DNA of 64,000 nt from Ectothiorhodospiraceae bacterium (GTDB taxonomy: Bacteria > Pseudomonadota > Gammaproteobacteria > HK1). Below, piece by piece: positions 19,472 through 30,166 of the stretch. The notes under the pieces were generated by a model. That model searched no databases and was not told where the DNA came from. It worked only from the letters and a program-made list of their open reading frames with translations. The stretch's first letter is position 1, and every line of letters begins with the position of its first letter. The position numbers and the translations under genes were made by a program. The stretch covers positions 1 through 64,000 of the forward strand of contig JACKNM010000020.1 in NCBI GenBank assembly GCA_024234875.1, in the 5' to 3' direction.

Positions 19472-20779
19472 ATGGACACCGCGGTCGTCCTCACCACCGT
19501 CGTCACCCTGCTCGCGATCGCGCTCGGCATCGGCGTGTGGGTCGGGCTCGCGCTGTTCACCACCGCGCTGGTGGCGCTGGCGCTGTTTCGCAGCATGCCG
19601 GTGGACAAGCTGGTCGCCCAGCTCACCTTCAACACCCTCACCACGCCCGAGCTCATCGCGTTGCCGATGTTCATCTTGATGGCGGAGATCCTGTTCCACA
19701 CCAAGCTGTCGTCGTCGCTGTTCAACGGCCTCTCGCCGTGGACCGCGCGCCTGCCGGGTCGGATGCTCCACGTCAACGTGCTCGGCTGCACGCTGTTCGC
19801 CGCGATCTCGGGCTCGTCGGCGGCCACCGCCGCGACGGTCGGTCGGATCACGCTCTCGGAGCTGTTCCGGCGCGGCTACGACCGCGACATGGTCATGGGC
19901 TCGCTGGCCGGGGCCGGCACCCTCGGGTTCCTCATCCCGCCGTCGGTGATCATGATCATCTACGGGGTGCTGGCCGAGGCGTCGATCCTCCAGCTCTTCA
20001 TCGCCGGCATCGTCCCCGGGCTGCTGCTCGCGCTCGCATACATGAGCTATCTCGCGATCGCGAGCATCATCAAGCCGCACATCGTGCCTCAGGAGGAGAG
20101 CCACCCGACGTGGGGCGACCGTCTCCGAGGCCTGACCGACCTCGGCCCGGTGGTGTTCCTCATCCTGCTCGTGCTCGGCTCGATGTATGCCGGGTTCGCG
20201 AGCCCCTCGGAGGCGGCAGCGGTCGGGGTGCTGGGGGCCCTCATCGTCGCCGCCGGGCAGCGCACGCTGTCGTGGGCCACGCTTCGCATCGCCTGTCTCG
20301 GCGCGGTGCGCACCACATCGATGATCGCGCTCATCGTGACCGGTGCGGTGTTCCTGTCGCAGGCGATGGCCTTCCTCGGTCTCCCGCGAACCGTCGCCAC
20401 CCAGATCGCCGCGCTGGACCTCTCCCCGATGGGGCTGATCCTGCTGCTGCTGCTCTTCTACGCGGTTCTCGGCTGCGTGCTGGATGGGCTCTCGGCGATC
20501 GTGATGACGCTGCCGATCACGCTGCCCCTGGTGCTCGCGGCCGGCTTCGACAAGGTGTGGTTCGGGATCTTCATCGTGATCGTGGTGGAGATGGCGCAGA
20601 TCACGCCGCCGGTCGGCTTCAACCTGTTCGTGATCCAGGGCCTCACCGGCGAGGACATCGGGCGCGTGGCCCGGGCGACGCTCCCGTTCTTCGTCATCAT
20701 GTGCGGGCTCGCGCTGTTGATCGCGGTGTTCCCGCAGATCGCGATGTACCTGCCGGAGACGATCAAGCTGCGCGGCTGA
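19472..20779 (+). CDS. TRAP transporter large permease subunit (DctM family)
   Basis: A 435-residue ion transporter-superfamily permease with about 12 membrane segments. DctM hallmarks include LPMFILMAEILFHT, AISGSSAATAATVGRITLSE, GSLAGAGTLGFLIPPSVIMIIYG and the C-terminal ITPPVGFNLFVIQG. Length fits the family (about 425-440). It is the last gene of the TRAP operon and converges with the universal stress protein gene 11 bases away. Confidence 0.95.
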   Translation: MDTAVVLTTVVTLLAIALGIGVWVGLALFTTALVALALFRSMPVDKLVAQLTFNTLTTPELIALPMFILMAEILFHTKLSSSLFNGLSPWTARLPGRMLHVNVLGCTLFAAISGSSAATAATVGRITLSELFRRGYDRDMVMGSLAGAGTLGFLIPPSVIMIIYGVLAEASILQLFIAGIVPGLLLALAYMSYLAIASIIKPHIVPQEESHPTWGDRLRGLTDLGPVVFLILLVLGSMYAGFASPSEAAAVGVLGALIVAAGQRTLSWATLRIACLGAVRTTSMIALIVTGAVFLSQAMAFLGLPRTVATQIAALDLSPMGLILLLLLFYAVLGCVLDGLSAIVMTLPITLPLVLAAGFDKVWFGIFIVIVVEMAQITPPVGFNLFVIQGLTGEDIGRVARATLPFFVIMCGLALLIAVFPQIAMYLPETIKLRG

Positions 20780-20790
20780 GCATCCCGGGC

Positions 20791-21594
20791 TCAGCGCACC
20801 AGCAGCACCGGGCAGTCCAGCTCCGGCTTGATTCCCCGCACCGCCTTCACCGAGCGCGTGGGCTTGCCCGACGGCAGCACCACCACCGCCGGATTCTCCT
20901 CGCGCGCGGCGCTGACGATCGCCTCGAGACTCGGGCGCTCGAGCACCCGGTACCGCGCCGGGTGGCCCTGCACGGTGTGCGCCACCTGCTCGCGCAGACG
21001 CGCCCCGGCCGCCGCGCCGGCGACGTCGAGCAGCACCACCAGCGGCCGACCCTCGGCGCGGGCGAGGCGCAATGCCGCCTCCAGCGCGCGCCGTCCGGCG
21101 GGGGTGCGATCGGTGACCACAACGAGCTGATGCCGCGCCCGCGACGGCATCGCCGGCAGTGGGCCCGGCCACGACGCGCCGCGCATCGCCGCCAGCAGGA
21201 ACAGGTCGGCATCCTCGGCCGCGGCCGCGAGCATCGCCTCCATCGCGCCGCGGGCGACGCGAAACGACCACGCGACCCCCGCCTCCTCGGCCGCGAGCGC
21301 CAGCGCGCGCTCCGCCGCCGCCGCCTGGGTCCGGAGCTGGCGCTCGACCTCTGCGAGCTCCACGCGGCGGCGCACGCTGGTCGCGCGACAGACCTCGACT
21401 GCGAACGGCAGCGATGCGATGCGCAGCAGATCGTCGTCCTCGACGAACAGCCCGGTGAGCTCCGCCGCGCCCTCGCGGGCGAGGCGCGCCAGCGCGCGCA
21501 GCGACTGCCCGTCGTGCGTGCTCGGTCCCAGCGCGATGGTGACCCGGCGCGGTCGTGCGGGACGTCGCGGCACGCCGGTGGGCTGCTCGATCAC
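20791..21594 (-). CDS. universal stress protein (UspA-like) family protein
   Basis: A 267-residue protein with Usp-like features. The N-terminal half (VTIALGPSTHDGQSLRALARLAREGAAELTGLFVEDDDLLRIAS) resembles a Usp domain, followed by an Ala/Arg-rich helical stretch and a second domain with VVTDRTPAGRRALEAALRLARAEGRPLVVLLDVAG. The GTG start at 21594 overlaps the stop of the upstream Lon-type protease in a GTGA junction, so the two are probably translated together. No clear ATP-binding G-2x-G-9x-G(S/T) motif is seen. Function beyond a stress role is unknown. Confidence 0.7.
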   Translation of the reverse strand: MIEQPTGVPRRPARPRRVTIALGPSTHDGQSLRALARLAREGAAELTGLFVEDDDLLRIASLPFAVEVCRATSVRRRVELAEVERQLRTQAAAAERALALAAEEAGVAWSFRVARGAMEAMLAAAAEDADLFLLAAMRGASWPGPLPAMPSRARHQLVVVTDRTPAGRRALEAALRLARAEGRPLVVLLDVAGAAAGARLREQVAHTVQGHPARYRVLERPSLEAIVSAAREENPAVVVLPSGKPTRSVKAVRGIKPELDCPVLLVR

Positions 21595-24011
21595 TGCCGG
21601 TCCTCCCCTTTCTGCGCGAACTCGCGCCGTCGCTGCGCGAGCTCGCGCAGCCGGTCGCGCACCCGTCGGTGGAAGCTTCCCTCCGGGTACTCACCGTCGT
21701 CACCGCGCGCTCCGGGCTCGAGCCCGGTGAGAATCGCGATCCCCTCGTCGACGTGGCCCACCGCGTAGACCGCGAACTCGCCGCGCTCCACCGCCTCGAC
21801 CACGTCCCGGCGCAGCATCAGGTGCTCCACGTTCGACCGCGGGATCAGCACCCCCTGCTCGCCGGTCAGCCCGCGCGCGCGGCAGATGTCGAAGAACCCC
21901 TCGATCTTCTCGTTGACGCCGCCGATGGCCTGCACGTCGCCGAACTGGTTGACCGAGCCGGTCACCGCGAACCGCTGACGGATCGGGATCCCGGCAATCG
22001 CCGACAGCAAGGCGTAGAGCTCGGTCGACGACGCGCTGTCGCCATCGACGCCGCCGTAGGACTGCTCGAACACGAGCGTTGCCGCCAGCGACAGCGGCTC
22101 GTCGGGCGCGTAGTGCGAGGCGAGAAAACCGGCGAGGATCAACACGCCCTTCGAATGCAGCGGCCCGCCGAGCTCGACCTCACGCTCGATGTCGACGACC
22201 TTGCCCGAGCCGACGGTGACCCGTGCCGAGATGCGCGACGGATGGCCGAAGGCGAGCTGACCCACCTGCGACACCGCCAGCCCATTGATCTGACCGACCC
22301 GCTCGCCGTCGGTGTCGATGAGAATCGTGCCGCGAAGGACCGCCTCCTGCATGCGATCGCGGATTCGCGCGTGGCGCCGGGTGCGCGCCGCAATCGCCCC
22401 GTCGACGTCCTCGGCGCGCACCCGCTCGGCCCCGGCAGCGGCGGCAATCGCATGCGCCTCGCGCACCACGTCGGCGGCCCGGCGCACCGATGCCGAGATT
22501 CGCTGCGAGTCACCGGCGTCGCGCGCACTCTCCTCGATCACCCGCGCCACCGCCCGCGCGTCGAGCGGCAGCAAGCCGTCGCGGCGAGCGATGGTGCCGA
22601 GGAGCTGCGCCATCAACCGCTCGTTCTCCGGCGTGCGCGGCATGCGGTCGTCGAAGTCGGCGGCGATCTTGAACAGCTCGGGGAACTCGGGGTCCAGGTT
22701 CTCCAGCAGGTAGTAGACGATGCGCTCGCCGATCAGCACGACCTTCAGATCGAGCGGGACCGCCTCCGGCTCGAGCGACACCGTGCTCACCAGGCTGTAC
22801 GCCTGCCCCAGGGACTCGATGCGCGCGCAGCGCGACTTCAGTGCCTCCTTGAGCGCGGTCCACGCGAAGGGCTCGGTGAGAACCTTGTGCGCGTCGAGCA
22901 CCAGGTAGCCGTGGTTCGCACGATGCAGCGCACCCGGCTTGATGAGGTGGAAGTCGGTGACCAGGGTGCCGAACTGCGCCAGGTGCTCGATCTTGCCCAC
23001 CAGGTGGTTGTAGGCCGGGTGGTCCTCGACCACCACCGGCGCGCCCTCGGCGTCGGCATTGCTGACCAGGAGATTCACGGTGTAGCGGCGCGCCACCCCG
23101 TCCGCGGTCACCTGCTGCTCGCCGCCGCCGGGGATCGCGGGGGCCCCGCGCTGGTCCCCGGTGGCGCGGAAGAGCTCCACGTGCTCGATGATGTCGGCGC
23201 GCATCGCCTCGACGTAGGCCGCCACCTCGGGCAGATCCTGGTAGCGGGCCAGCAGGTCGTCGACCAGGCTGCCGACGGCGAAGACCGCCACCTCACGGTC
23301 GAGCTCGCGCAGACGCTCGCGCAGCTTGCGCACGCGCCGTGGAGTGCCCTCCATCGCCTTCTGGAGCTGCTTGCCGAGCTCCTCGACGTCCGCCTCGATG
23401 CGCTTGCGGGTCTCCTCCGGCAGCCGCTGGAACTCCTCCGGACCGACCACCTCGCCGTCACGCACCGGCGCGAAGGCGAACCCGGTGGGGGTCTGGATGA
23501 CCCGGATGCCGCGTTCCTCGGCGTAGTGCTGCACGGCCTCGAAGGCCTGGCTCTGCTCCTCCTGGAATCCGCGCTCGAGGGTCTGGCGCCGAGTGCGGTA
23601 GTCGTCACCCTCGAATGCCGCCGGGATGGTGGTCAGCACCTCGTCGATCAGCTTGCGCACGTCGTCGCGCAGCTTCACCCCGCGGCCGGCAGGCAGGCGC
23701 AGGGCGCGCGGCTTGTGCGACTCCTCGAAGTTGTTGACGTAGCACCAGTCCGGCGCGGCCGGTCGCTCGGCCGCTTGCTGGGCGAGGAACTGGCGCACGA
23801 AGCTGTGCCGCCCGCTGCCCGAAGGGCCGAGCACGAAGAGGTTGTAGCCCTCCATCGGCATCGTGGCACCGAGACGAATGGCGTCCACCGCGCGGTCCTG
23901 GCCGACCATCTGGCGGATCTCCTCGACCGTCTCGGTGGTCTCGAAGCCGAGCCCGGCGGGGTCGCAGGCGGTGAACAGGGCGGTGGGGGGAAGCGGGGCC
24001 GGAAGCGCCAT
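21591..24011 (-). CDS. Lon-type (S16) AAA+ protease, YcbZ/LonB-like
   Basis: An 806-residue protein with an N-terminal AAA_32-type ATPase region, a coiled middle domain (about 150-260) and a C-terminal S16 Lon protease domain. The catalytic Ser-Lys dyad is visible: Ser659 in GVDGDSASS and Lys702 in GGVNEKIEG, 43 residues apart as in Lon. The phosphate loop reads GPSGSGRH (62-69), with Arg where Walker A normally has Lys. The ATG at 24011 (MALPAPLPPTALF) is chosen because the earlier part of the open frame is unlike the family. It is coupled to a Usp-like gene downstream and divergent from the M50 protease gene. Likely a cytoplasmic quality-control protease. Confidence 0.9.
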   Translation of the reverse strand: MALPAPLPPTALFTACDPAGLGFETTETVEEIRQMVGQDRAVDAIRLGATMPMEGYNLFVLGPSGSGRHSFVRQFLAQQAAERPAAPDWCYVNNFEESHKPRALRLPAGRGVKLRDDVRKLIDEVLTTIPAAFEGDDYRTRRQTLERGFQEEQSQAFEAVQHYAEERGIRVIQTPTGFAFAPVRDGEVVGPEEFQRLPEETRKRIEADVEELGKQLQKAMEGTPRRVRKLRERLRELDREVAVFAVGSLVDDLLARYQDLPEVAAYVEAMRADIIEHVELFRATGDQRGAPAIPGGGEQQVTADGVARRYTVNLLVSNADAEGAPVVVEDHPAYNHLVGKIEHLAQFGTLVTDFHLIKPGALHRANHGYLVLDAHKVLTEPFAWTALKEALKSRCARIESLGQAYSLVSTVSLEPEAVPLDLKVVLIGERIVYYLLENLDPEFPELFKIAADFDDRMPRTPENERLMAQLLGTIARRDGLLPLDARAVARVIEESARDAGDSQRISASVRRAADVVREAHAIAAAAGAERVRAEDVDGAIAARTRRHARIRDRMQEAVLRGTILIDTDGERVGQINGLAVSQVGQLAFGHPSRISARVTVGSGKVVDIEREVELGGPLHSKGVLILAGFLASHYAPDEPLSLAATLVFEQSYGGVDGDSASSTELYALLSAIAGIPIRQRFAVTGSVNQFGDVQAIGGVNEKIEGFFDICRARGLTGEQGVLIPRSNVEHLMLRRDVVEAVERGEFAVYAVGHVDEGIAILTGLEPGARGDDGEYPEGSFHRRVRDRLRELAQRRREFAQKGEDRQ

Positions 24012-24258
24012 CCACGGGTCTCCACTGCTGGGTGCACGGGATTGGCCGCGACGACACCGGGACGCAGTGACGCGCGGCCGAAGCGCGCCCGTCACCGGCA
24101 CCGTGCCGGACGACGAGCATGCGTACCTTGCACCGCCGCCCCGAACGGCGCGTTGACGCCCGTCAACGCCAGCTCGACCCCGGGTTCGTGACCAACTCGT
24201 CGCCACCACCGATGACCGGGATCAATGCCCCGGCGGCGCGTCGACCCAAGATGACGCA

Positions 24259-25521
24259 ATGCCCGAGCCGGCCCCACGCGACGAGTCGAGCCCCGTCCCG
24301 CGACGGGACCCGGCGATGCGCGGGCTACGCGTCGCGCGCGTCGCCGGCATCGAGGTCAGGGTCGACGCGAGCCTGCTCATCGTGTTCGCCCTCATCACCG
24401 CCGGTCTCGGCGGCCGGCTGTTCCCGACGTGGCACCCCGACTGGAGCCCGACCCTCGCCTGGGGCACCGCACTGGTGGCGGCGGTGCTGTTCTTCGTCTC
24501 GGTCCTGCTGCACGAGCTCGCGCACGCCGTGGTCGGCCGCCTCCACGGCATCCCGATCCGGACCATCACGCTGTTCATCTTCGGCGGCATGGCCCACCTC
24601 GAGAAGCAGCCGGCGGGTTGGCGGGCCGAGCTGCTGATGGCCCTGGCCGGGCCGGCGGCGAGCCTCGCCATCGGCCTCACCATGCTCACGCTCGTCGCGC
24701 TGCTCGGGCAGCCGATGGAGGTCGACCCGGCCTCGCCGGCGGCGAGCCTGGCGGCGCTCGGCCCGCTGGCCACCCTCGCGGTCTGGCTCGGCCCGATCAA
24801 CATCGTCCTCGCGGTATTCAACCTGGTCCCGGGCTTTCCCCTCGACGGCGGACGCGTGCTGCGTGCTCTGGTCTGGGGCCTGACCGGCGATCTGCTGCGG
24901 GCGACCCGCATCGCCTCGACCATGGGGCAGGCCTTCGCCTGGCTGCTGATGGCGAGCGGGGTGGCGATGATGCTCGGACTGCGCTTGCCGTTGCTCGGCA
25001 CCGGCGGGCTCAACGGCCTGTGGCTCGCGTTCATCGGCTGGTTCCTCAACAACGCCGCGGTGCTCGGCTACCGCCAGCTCCTGGTCGAGCAGACCCTCGG
25101 TCGCCTGACCGTGCGCGAGGTGATGGACACCTCGGTGCGCAGCGTCGATCCCGGCCTCTCGGTCGAGGCGTTGGTCGAGTCGGTGCTGCTGCACGGTCCC
25201 CAGCGCGGTTTCCCGGTGGTACGCGACGACCGCCTGGTCGGGATCGTGTGCCTGGAGGACGTCCGGCGCGTGCCTCGCGACCAGTGGTCGCTGACGCCCG
25301 TCGCCAGCGCGATGACGCGCGCCGAGGCGCTGGTCACCGCGACGCCGCAGATGTCGGTGGCCGAGGCCCTGGAGCGGCTGTCGACGCGCGGCGTCGACCA
25401 GCTCCCCGTCGTCGACCGGGAAGGCCGCGTGCTCGGGCTGGTGCGGCGGGAGAACATCCTGACCTGGATCATGCTCCACGCCGATGCCGAGTCGAGTCGC
25501 GGGCACGCGCCGGCACGGTGA
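24259..25521 (+). CDS. site-2 protease (M50) with CBS domains
   Basis: A 420-residue integral membrane metalloprotease of the SpoIVFB-like S2P group. Zinc ligands are the HELAH motif (85-89) in a transmembrane helix and Asp196 in FPLDGGR. Six membrane helices occupy about residues 35-275. A CBS pair (about 290-410, ending DQLPVVDREGRVLGLVRRENIL) follows and probably senses adenine nucleotides. Its natural substrate is unknown. It is divergent from the Lon-type protease gene, with 247 bases between. Confidence 0.92.
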   Translation: MPEPAPRDESSPVPRRDPAMRGLRVARVAGIEVRVDASLLIVFALITAGLGGRLFPTWHPDWSPTLAWGTALVAAVLFFVSVLLHELAHAVVGRLHGIPIRTITLFIFGGMAHLEKQPAGWRAELLMALAGPAASLAIGLTMLTLVALLGQPMEVDPASPAASLAALGPLATLAVWLGPINIVLAVFNLVPGFPLDGGRVLRALVWGLTGDLLRATRIASTMGQAFAWLLMASGVAMMLGLRLPLLGTGGLNGLWLAFIGWFLNNAAVLGYRQLLVEQTLGRLTVREVMDTSVRSVDPGLSVEALVESVLLHGPQRGFPVVRDDRLVGIVCLEDVRRVPRDQWSLTPVASAMTRAEALVTATPQMSVAEALERLSTRGVDQLPVVDREGRVLGLVRRENILTWIMLHADAESSRGHAPAR

Positions 25522-25574
25522 GGGCGACGAGGCGCGCTCGGAGCGCGCCGCCTCGGCGCTCGACGACCGTCGTC

Positions 25575-25591
25575 ATGGCATGATGCTTGCT
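25575..25591 (+). promoter_or_regulatory. sigma-54 promoter upstream of hupE/ureJ-ureD
   Basis: ATGGCATGATGCTTGCT has the invariant GG (25577-25578) and GC (25589-25590) separated by 10 bases, and agrees with the sigma-54 consensus except at two positions. The expected start of transcription near 25602 lies about 30 bases before the ATG at 25634. Nitrogen control of urease through NtrC and sigma-54 is well known, but I found no clear NtrC-binding palindrome upstream. Confidence 0.6.
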
Positions 25592-25633
25592 CGACCGTGA
25601 CCACCACCATCCCAAGCGACGGAGACCTCGCCG

Positions 25634-26230
25634 ATGCCAGTCCCTGCACGACGTTCCATGCCCACCGCCCGCCTGTCCCGGCTCACCCTGCTCGTGGCCG
25701 GCGTCACGCTCCCTGGTCTCGCGAGCGCCCACGTCGGTGACGGCCTCGCCGACCACCTCCACGCGCTGACCGGCCTCGACCACGCGGTCGCCCTGCTCGC
25801 GCTCGGCCTGTGGTGCGCGCGCGGTGGCCCCGCGGTCCGCCGTGTCCTGCCGGCGCTGGTGGTCACGGTCATCGTGGCTGCGGCCTGGCTCGGCGCGGGC
25901 GCCGGCGGTGGGATGTTCGTCGAGGCGGCCATTGCCTCCACCCTCCTGGTGCTCGGCCTGCTGGTCGCCACCGGTACGCGCGCGGCGCTGGCCCCGGCGG
26001 GCGCGATGGCGGTGACCTTCGCGGTGGTCCACGGCTTCGCCCACGGCGCCCTGGTGCCGACTGGTGGCGCCGCCCTCGGCTTCCTCGCCAGCCTCGCGGC
26101 CGGGAGTGCGGCGCTCGTCGCGCTCGGCATCCTCGTCGGGCGCTGGCTCGGGCGTCGCCCGGAGGTGGTGAGTCGCCTCGTCGGCCTCGGCATCGCCGGT
26201 GGTGGCGCCGCCTTGCTCGGCGCGCTCTGA
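25634..26230 (+). CDS. HupE/UreJ family nickel-related membrane protein
   Basis: A 198-residue membrane protein of the HupE/UreJ family, proposed nickel permeases or accessory proteins. After an N-terminal signal or first helix (LTLLVAGVTLPGLASA), the mature region begins with His and Asp residues (AHVGDGLADHLHALTGLDHAVALLALG), the family's putative metal-binding motif; a second His pair occurs in VVHGFAHGALVP. About six helices. It stands at the head of the urease cluster, 64 bases before ureD, consistent with supplying nickel to urease. GGAG at 25621-25624 is the ribosome-binding site. Confidence 0.88.
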   Translation: MPVPARRSMPTARLSRLTLLVAGVTLPGLASAHVGDGLADHLHALTGLDHAVALLALGLWCARGGPAVRRVLPALVVTVIVAAAWLGAGAGGGMFVEAAIASTLLVLGLLVATGTRAALAPAGAMAVTFAVVHGFAHGALVPTGGAALGFLASLAAGSAALVALGILVGRWLGRRPEVVSRLVGLGIAGGGAALLGAL

Positions 26231-26294
26231 CGCCACCACCTTCGCCCGGCGGCCCGTCGGTCGCCGGGCGCCATCGCCCGGACACGCCGCTCTC

Positions 26295-27146
26295 ATGTCA
26301 GCCGAGCTCTTGCCGTCGCCTGCGACCGGGACCGGCTGGCATGCGCGCCTCGAGCTCGGGCTCGCCCGACGCCGCGGACGCACCGTCCTGGCGCACCGCG
26401 CGCACCGCGGCCCCGCGATGGTGCAACGCCCGTTCTACCCGGAAGGCGAGACCTGCCACCTCTACCTGCTCCACCCCCCCGGTGGGCTGGTGGCGGGCGA
26501 CGTCCTCGAGACCCACGTCGCGCTCGAGCCGGGGGCGCGCGCGTTGCTGACGACGCCGGCGGCGGCGAAGGTCTACCGCAGCGAGGGGCCGGTGAGTCGG
26601 GTCGACAATCGGCTGCGTGTCGGCGCCGACGCCTGCCTCGAGTGGATGCCGCAGGAGACCATCGTCTACGACGGCGCGCGAGCCCACGTCCGCACCCGCG
26701 TCGAGCTCGACGCCTCGGCACGCTTCGTCGGCTGGGAGGTGGTCTGCCTCGGACGGCCGGCGGCCGACGAGCGGTTCGCGGGCGGCTGGTTTCGCGGCGG
26801 TTTCGAGCTCTGGCTCGGCGAGCATCCTCTGGTCGTCGACCGCCTGCGGGTCGACCCGGCCGGGCCGATGACGGATGCGGCCTGGGGGCTCGGCCGCGCG
26901 CCGGTGACCGCGACGATGGTGGCCTGGCCGGTCGCCGCCGAGGTCTTGCCCGCCCTCCGCGCCGCGGTGGCCGGCGCGTCCGGGGCGGGTCGAATCGGCC
27001 TCACACTGCGCGACTCGGCGCTGGTCGCCCGCTATCTCGGCCCACACGCCGACGACGCCCGTGGCCTGCTCGAGCAGACCTGGGCGGAGCTCCGCCCGCG
27101 CCTGCTCGGCGCCGCGCCCTGCCCGCCGCGCATCTGGGCCACCTGA
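26295..27146 (+). CDS. ureD: urease accessory protein UreD
   Basis: A 283-residue UreD/UreH, the scaffold that with UreF and UreG loads nickel into apo-urease. Family features: LELGLARRRGRTVLAHRAHRGPAMVQRPFYPEG, the HLYLLHPPGGLVAGD motif, and LTTPAAAKVYRSEGPVS. The start is the ATG at 26295. It precedes the structural genes, the usual ureDABC order. Confidence 0.95.
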   Translation: MSAELLPSPATGTGWHARLELGLARRRGRTVLAHRAHRGPAMVQRPFYPEGETCHLYLLHPPGGLVAGDVLETHVALEPGARALLTTPAAAKVYRSEGPVSRVDNRLRVGADACLEWMPQETIVYDGARAHVRTRVELDASARFVGWEVVCLGRPAADERFAGGWFRGGFELWLGEHPLVVDRLRVDPAGPMTDAAWGLGRAPVTATMVAWPVAAEVLPALRAAVAGASGAGRIGLTLRDSALVARYLGPHADDARGLLEQTWAELRPRLLGAAPCPPRIWAT

Positions 27147-27194
27147 GCTCGCGTCGGGTCCGCCGACCGTCGCACCGCCACGGCGCTCACCCGG

Positions 27195-27211
27195 TCGGCA
27201 TCGTCCTTGCT
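27195..27211 (+). promoter_or_regulatory. sigma-54 promoter upstream of ureA
   Basis: TCGGCATCGTCCTTGCT carries GG at 27197-27198 and GC at 27209-27210 with exactly 10 bases between, plus the full TTGCT -12 block. The predicted transcript starts near 27222, about 50 bases before ureA. Together with the element at 25575 it suggests nitrogen-limitation control of the cluster at two points. Confidence 0.55.
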
Positions 27212-27273
27212 AGGGACCACGTGCAGGCCCCGGACCACGCCGGGGTCGGATGTCCGCAACTGGAGCCGAGCCG

Positions 27274-27576
27274 ATGGATCTCTCACCGCGTGAGAAGGAC
27301 AAGCTGCTGCTGTTCACCGCCGCCCTGCTCGCCGAGCGGCGCCGCGCGCGTGGCCTGAAGCTCAACTACCCCGAGGCCGTCGCCTACATCTCGGCCGCCA
27401 TTCTCGAGGGCGCGCGCGACGGACGCTCGGTGGCGGAGTTGATGGACTACGGCACCACCCTGCTCACCCGCGACGACGTGATGGAGGGCATCCCGGAGAT
27501 GGTGCGCGAGGTGCAGGTCGAGGCGACCTTTCCCGACGGCACCAAGCTGGTCACCGTGCACGACCCGATCGTCTGA
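27274..27576 (+). CDS. ureA: urease subunit gamma
   Basis: A 100-residue gamma subunit, the usual length. It starts MDLSPREKDKLLLFTAALLAERR and contains LKLNYPEAVAYISAAILEGARDGRSVAELM and VQVEATFPDGTKLVTVH, all family hallmarks. The ATG at 27274 is favoured over an upstream in-frame ATG at 27250. First structural gene, forming the (UreABC)3 enzyme. Confidence 0.97.
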   Translation: MDLSPREKDKLLLFTAALLAERRRARGLKLNYPEAVAYISAAILEGARDGRSVAELMDYGTTLLTRDDVMEGIPEMVREVQVEATFPDGTKLVTVHDPIV

Positions 27577-27642
27577 GCGACCGGCGGGGGCGCCGCGCCG
27601 TCGCGTTTTCACCGCTGCCTCGACCCCAACAGGAGAGCCCCG

Positions 27643-27947
27643 ATGATCCCAGGCGAGATCCTCGTCGACGACGGCACCGTCGAGCTCAACGCGGGCCGGC
27701 CGACGGTGCGGCTGCGCGTCGCCAACACCGGCGACCGACCGATCCAGGTCGGCTCGCATTACCACTTCCACGAGACCAACCCCGCGCTCGCGTTCGACCG
27801 TGCCGCCACGCTCGGCTTTCGGCTCGACATCCCGGCCGGCACCGCGGTGCGCTTCGAGCCCGGGCAGAGCCGCGAGGTGACCCTGGTCGCGTACGACGGC
27901 GGGCGTGAGGTGTGGGGCTTCCGCGGCGAGGTCATGGGAGCGCTCCC

Positions 27948-27951
<4 letters not shown>
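27643..27951 (+). CDS. ureB: urease subunit beta
   Basis: A 102-residue beta subunit (MIPGEILVDDGTVELNAGRPTVRLRVANTGDRPIQVGSHYHFHETN). Its standard start and length are clear. AGGAGAG lies 8-14 bases upstream of the ATG. Its stop overlaps the ureC start (ATGA), so the two are translationally coupled. Confidence 0.97.
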
Positions 27952-29651
<1,700 letters not shown>

Positions 29652-29662
29652 GGGCCTGGTCG

Positions 29663-30166
29663 ATGAGTGTCACCGACTCCCCGATCCCGCACCCTCCGGC
29701 ACTGCGCATCGAGGCCCTGGCCGACGCCGGTGGAGCCGCGGACGAGACACTGACGCTGCCGTTCGAGCAGCGCCAGCGCAGCCGCGCTCGAGTACGACTC
29801 GACGGCGGCCGCGAGGTGGGATTGTTCCTGCCACGCGGCACGGTGCTGCGCAGCGGCGACCGCCTGCGCCTGAGCGACGGGCGGGTCGTCGAGGTGCGGG
29901 CGGCGCCGGAGTCGGTGTCGACCGCGCTCGCCGCGGACCCGATCCTGCTCGCCCGCGCGGCCTACCACCTCGGCAACCGACACGTGGCGTTACAGGTCGG
30001 TGCGGGCTGGGTGCGCTATCTGCACGACCACGTGCTCGACGACATGGTGCGCGCGCTCGGCCTCGACGTGCGCGCCGAGCGCGCCCCGTTCGAGCCCGAG
30101 AGCGGCGCCTACGGTGGACACGGCCACGACCACGCGGCCGGTCACCGGCACGACCACCACCGATGA
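29663..30166 (+). CDS. ureE: urease accessory protein UreE (nickel chaperone)
   Basis: A 167-residue UreE, which delivers Ni2+ to the UreDFG-apourease complex. The N-terminal peptide-binding domain (about 1-85) has RSRARVRLDGGREVGLFLPRGTVLRSGD; the C-terminal metal-binding domain has AYHLGNRHVALQV. The tail (about 150-167) is a His-rich GHGHDHAAGHRHDHHR sequence that can bind several nickel ions. It starts 11 bases after ureC and its stop overlaps the ureF start (ATGA). Confidence 0.95.
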   Translation: MSVTDSPIPHPPALRIEALADAGGAADETLTLPFEQRQRSRARVRLDGGREVGLFLPRGTVLRSGDRLRLSDGRVVEVRAAPESVSTALAADPILLARAAYHLGNRHVALQVGAGWVRYLHDHVLDDMVRALGLDVRAERAPFEPESGAYGGHGHDHAAGHRHDHHR

